This document shows positions 27,347-34,530 of a DNA stretch of 34,530 nucleotides, in pieces. The stretch spans positions 36,195-70,724 of the forward strand of contig QHOK01000030.1 in NCBI GenBank assembly GCA_003218755.1, written 5' to 3'. Source of the DNA: Verrucomicrobiota bacterium (GTDB lineage Bacteria > Verrucomicrobiota > Verrucomicrobiia > Chthoniobacterales > UBA10450). Both the position numbers and the translations under genes were made by a program. The notes beneath the pieces were generated by a model. The model was given only the letters and a program-made list of their open reading frames with translations. It made no database searches and was not told where the DNA came from. Position 1 is the stretch's first letter. Every line of letters starts with the position of its first letter.

Positions 27347-30300
27347 CTATCGGGTCGCCAGCGCGAGGCGCTGTTGTCTGGAGTTCTGTTCGCCTCCGTT
27401 GGAGGTTATTTCAGTTGAAACTTGCCTGGGCGGAGTCAGCTTCATTCCAACCAGCCTGCTCACACCACGTTCTTCCATTGTCACGCCGTAAAGAACATCG
27501 GCTTTGGCAATGGTGCGTTTGTTGTGTGTGATAATGATGAACTGGCTCTGTTCTACGAAACGCTCCAGCACTCGGATAAAACGGTTAATGTTGCCTTCGT
27601 CCATTGCCGCATCCACTTCGTCCAGAATGCAGAACGGGCTCGGTCGCACCATATAGATGGCGAACAATAACGCCACCGCGACCATGGAGCGTTCGCCTCC
27701 ACTCAGCAGCGAGATGCTTTGCAGGTGTTTGCCAGGAGGCTTGGCGGTGATTTCGATTCCGCAGTTAAGCGGGTCGTTCTCATCCAGCAACGACAAGTCC
27801 GCGCGCCCGCCGCCGAAGAGTTCCGCGAACATTTCGCGGAAGTTGGTTCGCACCTCGGCAAAGGTTTCGCTAAACAACTTTCTGGTGGTGGAGTTGATCT
27901 GCGCAATCACATCGAGCAACTCGCGACGCGATACCGTCAGATCGTTGTTTTGGTTTTCGAGAAAACGATGACGTTCTTCGAGCTCATCGTACTCATGAAC
28001 GGCATCGAGGTTCACCGGGCCCATGTTATCGAGCTGCCGGGTGAGATCCTCGATGAGCTTTTCTACGTCTGAAGAAGCGAGCTCCGGGGAGCCGGGCGTC
28101 GCAGGAGCTCCGCCCTCCACCTTTTCACTCCGCTTCATTTGAGCGCTCAGGGTCTTCTCGAACGCCGCGTGATCCGCCGCGAAGGCGCGAAGATCGACGT
28201 GGTACTTGCGCGAAATATCATCGGCCAGATTGTTGATCTTCATTTCCAATTGCGACTCGCGCACTTGCCGCTGAGCGCGGCGGTCCTGCAATTCGCCTAA
28301 CGAATTGCGCAGACGTCGCAATTCGGTTTCGCTATTGGAAATCTCGCCGAGCCGTGTGGCGCGTTGCTCGGCAATTTTCAAGGCATTCGCTTCTGCTTCC
28401 TCACGCTGCGAGGTCTGGTCTCTAATCAATGCTTCCGATTCACGCGATTCCTCAGCCTGTGTGGCCAATTTTTCTTCGTAGATCTCAATATCCGCCTTTC
28501 GCACAGCAATCAGCTCGACCAGCTCGGCATCACGAGCGCTCATGGGTTCGCGTTGCGCGATCAAATTTTCATGGCGTTGACGCTCGGTCGCGACGGTCAG
28601 CCGCAGTTGATTAATTTTTTCAGTCAGCTGTTCCTCCCCAGACGTGGCCTGTTTCTGCGCAACTTCGAATGTGGCCAACTCGGTCTGCTCTTTTACGAGT
28701 TGATTGCGCACCGTTTGAAGTTCGCGCTCCAGCTGTGCGACCCGTTCGTCGGCCGCGGCTAACTGACGCTCCAGCGCAATTTTCTCCGTTTGCAAATTCT
28801 CGATCTTACGGTGGGCCTCACTGAATTCGCCCTGGAGCCGGGATGCGATTTCGAGCGCGGTTTTCGCCTCGTCGCGTCTGGCGCAAAGTGAATCGCGCTC
28901 CTTGGCCAGTGCCGCTTCTTGTTTCGCGAGGTTGTCGATTTGCGCCTTGCGCTCCAGCAAAGAGACCGCGCGTACTTCACTACTGCCGCCAAAGACGATC
29001 CCTTCCGTGGAAATAAATTCGCCGGCAAGCGTGGCCATCGCCAGCGTAGGCTCGTGCCTTTTGCACTCGAGCGCGTGTTGCAACTCGGAAAAGATGACGA
29101 CGTTGCCGAGCAATTGCCTCACGAGTGGCTCGAGCGATGGCGGCACGATCAGTTTATCAGTGGCCCAGTCGAGTGCGTCTTTCGGCAGAACTCTTCGGAC
29201 TGATTGCTCTGCAGGCGGTATTAGTTGCGGAATGAGTAGTGCAGCCTGTCCGAGCTTCTTCTTCTTGAGTCGCGCAATGATTTCGGAAGCAACGTTCGCA
29301 TCTTTCAAAACGATGGCGTGTAAATTTCGGCCGAGTGCAGCTTCGACGGCCGGAATGAATTTTGGATCGACATCCAGTTGCGCAACAAGTGAACCGGCAA
29401 TCGCCTCGTGGAACTTTTCGGAACCGTCCACGCCTTTGAGCACAGCTTGCGAACCTTGCGCGAACCCTTCACCCTGTTCGTCGAGCTGGCGCAAAACGTC
29501 CAATCGGGATCCTTTTTCGGCGAGTGTGCGCTCAACCGCAGCAAGATTTTGTTCTACTTTGGAGAGTAGTTCCTCTTTCTCTCGCACGCTGGCCTCGACA
29601 TCAATTGCTTCGCGCTGGTTCGCTTGGAGTGAGACAGCGATTTGCTTAACGAGTTTCTTACGCCCTTCGATTGATGTCTGAATTTCCTTGGTAAGTTGTG
29701 CGATTTGAGCGCGGCTCAATTCGCGGCGCGTTTTCGTTCCGGAGAGTTCCTCTTCAAACGTCGAGATTCGGCCTTCAGACTTGGAAAGATCGAGTTGCAA
29801 CTCCTGCAACCGCATCGCGCGCTTGGGGCGATTTTTTTGCATTTCTCCGAACAGACTCGTGAGCTCGGCCAGCTCGGCTTGTTTTTCTTTCAGGTGCCTC
29901 TCGATTTCTGCGATCGAGTTGTTGGTTTGCTCGATCTCAGCGACCTGCTGTTTGCGTTTCTTTTCAGCCTCGGCGATGTCGCGCCGCGCGCGTTCAATGA
30001 GCTCAGCGAGCTCTTTAGCGCGCTGCCGGTTGAACTCAATGCGGCTGCGGTGCGCGGCGATTTCGCTCTCCAGTCGCTGCACTTCCGCACGCGAATCAGC
30101 GATCTCGATGTCAATCTTGTCCAGTGTACGGCGTTCTTCTGCGAGCGCATTTTCGGTTTTGTCGATTTTCGCGCGTGTGGCATGCTCGGACTCGGTGAGG
30201 CGCTCAAGTTCTTCGCGGCAGGCGGCGAGATCGCGCTCCAGCGAAGCAAGCTGTTTGCGCGCCTGATGGGTTTCGAGCACCCGCAGGTCGGCGTGCAAAG

Positions 30301-30949
30301 CCTGGTAGCGGCGAGCTTTGCCTGCCTGTCGCTGCAACGAACCGATTTGACGTTTTACCTCTTTGATGATGTCGCCAATACGCAGAAGATTTGCCTCGGT
30401 GGCTTCCAGCTTGCGGAGTGCTTCGCGCTTTTGCGCCTTGTATTTTGTGATTCCGGCCGCTTCCTCGAAAACTGTGCGGCGATCTTCCGGACGCGAACTC
30501 AGGATCATGTCGATCTTGCCCTGCTCCATCATCGAGTAAGCGGCCCGTGCGATTCCGGTGTCGGCAAAGAGATTTTGAATGTCACGGAGACGGCAGGACG
30601 TTTTGTTTAGCAGGTATTCGGAGTTGCCATCACGATAGACGCGTCGCGTGACGCGCACTTCGTGCCACTCGATTCCCAACTCTTCAGCACAATCCGTGAA
30701 CGTAAGTGACACCTCCGCAAATCCTACTGGTTTGCGTGTCTCCGCGCCGTTAAAGATGACGTCCGCCATTTCGTCGCCCCGGAGCGACTTGGCAGATTGC
30801 TCACCAAGCGCCCAGCGGACGGCATCAAGAACATTGGATTTTCCACAGCCGTTCGGCCCGACAATAGCGGTGGTGCCCTCGTGAAAATTAAAAATCGTTT
30901 TGTCGGCAAACGACTTGAAGCCGAGTAGCTCGAGCGATTGTAGATGCAT
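27347..30949 (-). CDS. smc: chromosome segregation protein SMC
   Basis: 'MHLQSLELLGFKSFADKTIFNFHEGTTAIVGPNGCGKSNVLDAVRWALGEQSAKSLRG', coiled coils, hinge, 'LLSGGERSMVAVALLFAIYMVRPSPFCILDEVDAAMDEGNINRF'. Confidence 0.97.
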   Translation of the reverse strand: MHLQSLELLGFKSFADKTIFNFHEGTTAIVGPNGCGKSNVLDAVRWALGEQSAKSLRGDEMADVIFNGAETRKPVGFAEVSLTFTDCAEELGIEWHEVRVTRRVYRDGNSEYLLNKTSCRLRDIQNLFADTGIARAAYSMMEQGKIDMILSSRPEDRRTVFEEAAGITKYKAQKREALRKLEATEANLLRIGDIIKEVKRQIGSLQRQAGKARRYQALHADLRVLETHQARKQLASLERDLAACREELERLTESEHATRAKIDKTENALAEERRTLDKIDIEIADSRAEVQRLESEIAAHRSRIEFNRQRAKELAELIERARRDIAEAEKKRKQQVAEIEQTNNSIAEIERHLKEKQAELAELTSLFGEMQKNRPKRAMRLQELQLDLSKSEGRISTFEEELSGTKTRRELSRAQIAQLTKEIQTSIEGRKKLVKQIAVSLQANQREAIDVEASVREKEELLSKVEQNLAAVERTLAEKGSRLDVLRQLDEQGEGFAQGSQAVLKGVDGSEKFHEAIAGSLVAQLDVDPKFIPAVEAALGRNLHAIVLKDANVASEIIARLKKKKLGQAALLIPQLIPPAEQSVRRVLPKDALDWATDKLIVPPSLEPLVRQLLGNVVIFSELQHALECKRHEPTLAMATLAGEFISTEGIVFGGSSEVRAVSLLERKAQIDNLAKQEAALAKERDSLCARRDEAKTALEIASRLQGEFSEAHRKIENLQTEKIALERQLAAADERVAQLERELQTVRNQLVKEQTELATFEVAQKQATSGEEQLTEKINQLRLTVATERQRHENLIAQREPMSARDAELVELIAVRKADIEIYEEKLATQAEESRESEALIRDQTSQREEAEANALKIAEQRATRLGEISNSETELRRLRNSLGELQDRRAQRQVRESQLEMKINNLADDISRKYHVDLRAFAADHAAFEKTLSAQMKRSEKVEGGAPATPGSPELASSDVEKLIEDLTRQLDNMGPVNLDAVHEYDELEERHRFLENQNNDLTVSRRELLDVIAQINSTTRKLFSETFAEVRTNFREMFAELFGGGRADLSLLDENDPLNCGIEITAKPPGKHLQSISLLSGGERSMVAVALLFAIYMVRPSPFCILDEVDAAMDEGNINRFIRVLERFVEQSQFIIITHNKRTIAKADVLYGVTMEERGVSRLVGMKLTPPRQVSTEITSNGGEQNSRQQRLALATR

Positions 30950-31228
30950 GATGGGCCGAATCTCGGGCCTCGGCAGCCTCAATACAGCAAGCTTCTAGGG
31001 GTTACAAGCGAAAAAACACCATTTAAAGGGGTTCTGGAACCCTCCAGCCACAGGATGTTGCGGTATACGAGGCATCCGCTCAAGATTTGAACGCGTCTGA
31101 GTTGCCAGCAGAAATCCATGCTTTCGAAATAGGAACCAGCCATTGCTTTAAGCGAGAGAGCTGAAGTCATTTCAGGAGCGTAGTCGCGTAAGATCGAACC
31201 TGCGCGGACGCTTGATGCGGTCTTTCTC

Positions 31229-31334
31229 GCCTCTCCCCCGCGATGAGGAGAGGATGAAGGTGAGGGGGGCGGCATAATTAGCGACGCCTTCGAGTACACC
31301 CTCACGCTCGCCCTCTGCCTCGCCAGGGAGAGGC
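31229..31334. repeat. imperfect long inverted repeat in intergenic DNA
   Basis: Left 31229-31266 GCCTCTCCCCCGCGATGAGGAGAGGATGAAGGTGAGGG versus minus-strand reading of 31299-31334 GCCTCTCCCTGGCGAGGCAGAGGGCGAGCGTGAGGG. Confidence 0.7.
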
Positions 31335-31449
31335 ATCCCCCTGCACGTGCCACGCGACGATTCCCTGCCATTCGAAAAACACGACCCTTAAGCCGCACAG
31401 CCTAGCTCGCGCTCTTGCCTCGAGCAACTGAATCACGCAGGATGCGCCG

Positions 31450-32663
31450 ATGGCCCACGAGACGGCGATATCTATCGACCGAGCGGAGCGCGTCGATCAC
31501 CAGTTGGTTCGCGGCATTGGAGTTCCAGCCCTCACCGCGAACATCGTCAGTTCGACAATCGGTGCGGGAATTTTCGTTATTCCGGCAACAGTCGCGAGAG
31601 GGCTAGGCTCGGCGGCGCCACTTGCATTTGTTTGTTGTGCGGTTACGATGGTGTTGTTCGTCACTTGTTTCGCGATCGCCGGCAGCCGCGTGTCTTTGAC
31701 CGGCGGTCTTTATGCCTATGTGGATTTCTCGCCAGTCCACTAATGCGAGTTCTCGTCATGCTCGCCGTTTACGGCTTGCTCGTGTTCATCAATATCCGCG
31801 GCGTGCGCGAAGGCGCGGGTGCGGTCACCGTGATCACGTTCGCAAAGCTTCTGCCCCCGTTACTGTTTATTTGCGTGGGAATATTTTTCATTCACGCGTC
31901 GAACCTTGCCTGGAGCGGTTGGCCGAGCAGCAAGTCGTTAGGCGATGCCGTTATCCTGCTGATTTTCGCCTTCGTCGGAATCGAAGTGGCGTTGATTCCG
32001 AGCGGCGAAGTGAAGAATCCGGCCCGCACCGTTCCGCGGTCGGCTTATCTCGCGCTCATTGTCACGACGATCATCTACCTCATGATCCAACTCGTGGCGC
32101 AGGGAACGCTCGGCGCCAATCTCGCGAAATATCCTGACGCGCCATTGGCCGAATCGGCGGCGAAATTTCTCGGGAACCTAGGGCGCACGATTCTTTTGGC
32201 CGGAGCCAGCATCTCTGCATTTGGATTTGTGACGAGCGACATCCTGAGTTCACCGCGCATGATTTTTGCTTTCGGCCGCGATGGCGCGTTGCCGCAGTTT
32301 TTCGCGCACGTTCATCCGCGGTATCGGTCACCAGACGTCGCGATCATTACTTACGCGACACTGGCCTTTGCGCTGTCAATTAGCGGCACGTTTGAGAAGT
32401 TGGCGGTCCTTTCGAACGTCGCCGTGTTGTTGATGTATCTGCTTTGCTGCGCCGCCTGCTGGTTTCTGGTGCAACGGGATGTGCGCTCGGACGGTGAGCC
32501 TTTCAATTTCCCTGGAATGAAGATTGTGCCTGCGCTCGCGATCCTCGCGATCATTTGGATTCTCGCGCATGCGACGCTTCGCGAATTCGTCGTTACTGGA
32601 ATCGTGCTGGCGCTCGCGTCGATCATGTATCTTTTGCGCGGCCAACTTCGGCGGAAGTCGTAG
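31450..32663 (+). pseudogene. APC-family amino acid permease, disrupted by internal deletion plus frameshift
   Basis: N-term 'LTANIVSSTIGAGIFVIPATVARGLGSAAPLAFVCCAVTMVLFVTCFAIAGSRVSLTGGLYAYVDFSPVH*'; continuation in another frame 'GFLASPLMRVLVMLAVYGLLVFINIRGVREGAGAVTVITFAKLLPPLLFICVG...'. Confidence 0.8.
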
Positions 32664-32694
32664 GCAAACGGCGAAAACCGATTAGTTTTTGGCC

Positions 32695-33911
32695 ATGCGC
32701 GACAATTATCTTGAGGAGTATTATTCGTTCCTGCGGTTTCCGAGTGTCTCGACCGACAATCAGTACAAGGAAAAGCTGGAGGAGTGCGCACGGTGGCTGG
32801 TGGACAAACTCACGAGCATCGGTTTAGAGACGCAGCTTGTCCCAACGCGTCGTCATCCGATTGTTTGGGCAACGGCTATGTTTTCGCGCGAGGCGCAACA
32901 GACAATAAAGGCCAAATCCTTTCGCACATTCTCGGAATTCAGGAAACGATGGAGGAACATCACGATTTGTCCGTGAATTTGCATCTTGTCATCGAAGGGG
33001 AAGAGGAAATCGGCAGTGGCAACCTCGGCAGTTTTCTAGAACAAAATCGGGACGCACTGAAGTGTGACGTAGCAGTTGTTTCTGATACCGGAATGATCGC
33101 ACGCGGTGTCCCGACCTTAAGTTATGGTCTGCGCGGAGTGACCGCGCTCGAGGTCAAAGTGACTGGTCCGAAGATGGATTTACACTCCGGCGTTTTTGGA
33201 GGGGCGGTTGCGAACCCGATTACCGCACTCGCACAATTGTTGGCTACGCTTCATGATCGCCAGGGTCGTGTGGCTATCGCGGGATTTTACGATCGCGTGA
33301 AGCCGCTTGAAGATTGGGAACGCGAAGCGTGGCGCAAGCTTCCGGTCGATGGCGACAAACTGATTCTTGAAGAAACAGGCGTGCCCGAGCTTTTCGGCGA
33401 AGCCGGCTACAATTCAGTGGAGCGGATTTGGGCGCGGCCGACTGCCGAGATCAATGGAATCGGCGGAGGTTACCAAGGGCAGGGAACAAAGACCGTGATC
33501 GCCAGCCACGCGATGGCAAAACTGACGTTTCGTCTCGTTCCGGAGCAGGAAGGCGACGAGATTCTCAAGCTCGCAAAGGAGCATTTGCAAAAGCATTTGC
33601 CCAAAGGCGTCACGATGGAGATCACCACCGGGCATAGTGGGCCGTGGTATCTCACCGATCCGCACTCAGCGCTCGGCGAAGCGGCCCAGCGCGCCCTGCG
33701 CAAAGCGTTTAACCGCGACCCCGCGCTCATCCGCGAAGGCGGCAGCATCCCGATTGTCTCCCAATTTCGAGAGATTCTCGGCGTCGAAACGCTGCTGATG
33801 GGACTTGCGTTGCCCGACTGCCGCGCACATTCGCCTAACGAAAATTTTCCTCTCGAAAACTTTGAGGGCGGGATTCGTCTCAACAAAGCAATCCTTCAGG
33901 AGCTCGCATAG
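32695..33911 (+). pseudogene. M20-family dipeptidase, disrupted by internal deletion plus frameshift
   Basis: N-term 'MRDNYLEEYYSFLRFPSVSTDNQYKEKLEECARWLVDKLTSIGLETQLVPTRRHPIV' in one frame; 'GNGYVFARGATDNKGQILSHILGIQETMEEHHDLSVNLHLVIEGEEEIGSGNL...' in another. The segment with the expected GHYDVQP metal-binding motif is absent. Confidence 0.82.
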
Positions 33912-34004
33912 TGTCATGTCGACCGAAAGTGGAGACATCTCTGGCACCCTCCAACGGGAATTAAAATAAAAACCAGAGATTCCTCGACTTCGCTCGGAAT
34001 GACA
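33912..34004. repeat. imperfect inverted repeat, TGTCATTCCGAGCGAAGTCGAGGAATCTCTGG family
   Basis: Left 33912-33944 TGTCATGTCGACCGAAAGTGGAGACATCTCTGG; right 33973-34004 CCAGAGATTCCTCGACTTCGCTCGGAATGACA. Confidence 0.75.
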
Positions 34005-34068
34005 ACTGGTCTTGACCCCGGATTTGTTTCTCTTGCTGTTACTTCGCTTCACCCGTGAATGCTGTGCC

Positions 34069-34145
34069 GTAGCGTGCGCTGTCCTCAGCGCATACGAAAC
34101 GAGTGATCGTGCGCTGGATTCTCCGCTGGGGACAGCGGACACTAC
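34069..34145. repeat. imperfect inverted repeat, 22-nt arms
   Basis: Left GTAGCGTGCGCTGTCCTCAGCG (34069-34090); right arm on the minus strand GTAGTGTCCGCTGTCCCCAGCG (34124-34145); 19/22 match. Confidence 0.75.
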
Positions 34146-34172
34146 AGCGTCACACTCGCACGCTTCGAATTT

Positions 34173-34530
34173 ATGAAATGGCTTCTAGTCTTTGCGATCT
34201 TATTGGGAGCTATTGATGCGGCGCATCCTGCTGAAGAGTCGTTAGGCACAAAGATCAAAAAAGTTTTCGAGCCGTCGCCCACACCGAGTCGCAAACACCG
34301 GAAGAAAAAAGCGACACCCACTCCATCGCCGGAGACTTCGCCGAAACGAAAGAAAGCTTCGCCGACTCCGTCTCCAAGCGCGACGCCCAGGAGCAAATCG
34401 AAACGCAAAAAGGGATCTCCTACTCCCACACCAACTGAATCTCCGGCTGCAACAGAAACTCCATCTCCAACTCCAGCGGAAACGGCCGCGCCTTCACCCG
34501 CTGAGAGTCGTGGTCGGGGAAAGAAAGGCT
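34173..34530 (+). CDS. secreted low-complexity Pro/Ser/Thr/Lys-rich protein, truncated by window end
   Basis: MKWLLVFAILLGAIDAAHPAEESLGTKIKKVFEPSPTPSRKHRKKKATPTPSPETSPKRKKASPTPSPSATPRSKSKRKKGSPTPTPTESPAATETPSPTP...; open to the window edge. Confidence 0.6.
   Translation, partial: MKWLLVFAILLGAIDAAHPAEESLGTKIKKVFEPSPTPSRKHRKKKATPTPSPETSPKRKKASPTPSPSATPRSKSKRKKGSPTPTPTESPAATETPSPTPAETAAPSPAESRGRGKKG

Noticed and set aside
30979-31398. - strand ORF of 139 aa upstream of smc
   Set aside because: Covers the long inverted repeat; low-complexity translation (PPPSPSSSPHRGGEA) with no family resemblance.
34142-34429. - strand ORF of 95 aa rich in G/V/F
   Set aside because: Antisense of the Pro/Ser/Thr-rich coding sequence; the + frame has a signal peptide and sensible start.

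Overview
A mostly housekeeping bacterial chromosomal segment. Gene content and repeat style suggest a soil Verrucomicrobiota lineage, but that is inference. Supported content: a sigma-70 factor, pyruvate kinase, a DUF4142 protein, a TPR protein, a radical SAM protein, MutS, a secreted PTP-like phytase, a CBM48/GH13 enzyme, tmRNA (ssrA, minus strand), a sulfotransferase, an Rrf2 regulator with a porin and a sulfonate/NitT-TauT-type ABC transporter, a DUF1460 protein, an MBL-fold hydrolase, a four-helix-bundle (23S-IVP-like) protein, a YfhO-like membrane protein, an E1alpha-E1beta-E2 2-oxoacid dehydrogenase operon, and SMC. Three loci look degraded: an HPr-like C-terminal remnant, an APC amino-acid permease and an M20 dipeptidase. 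The last two are adjacent and each carries an internal deletion plus frameshift. The most notable non-genic signals are: (1) a ~0.5 kb unit in which a four-helix-bundle/IVP gene is bounded by 33-bp inverted repeats (30/33 match), resembling a compact mobile element; (2) a 21-bp inverted repeat (20/21) inserted in frame inside mutS, with a weaker candidate in smc, analogous to Rickettsia palindromic elements; (3) two copies of TTATTTCNTACTA-N3-TAGTRGR upstream of the Rrf2 regulator, bracketing a small ORF; (4) several imperfect intergenic palindrome families. No CRISPR array, rRNA, tRNA or prophage was seen.
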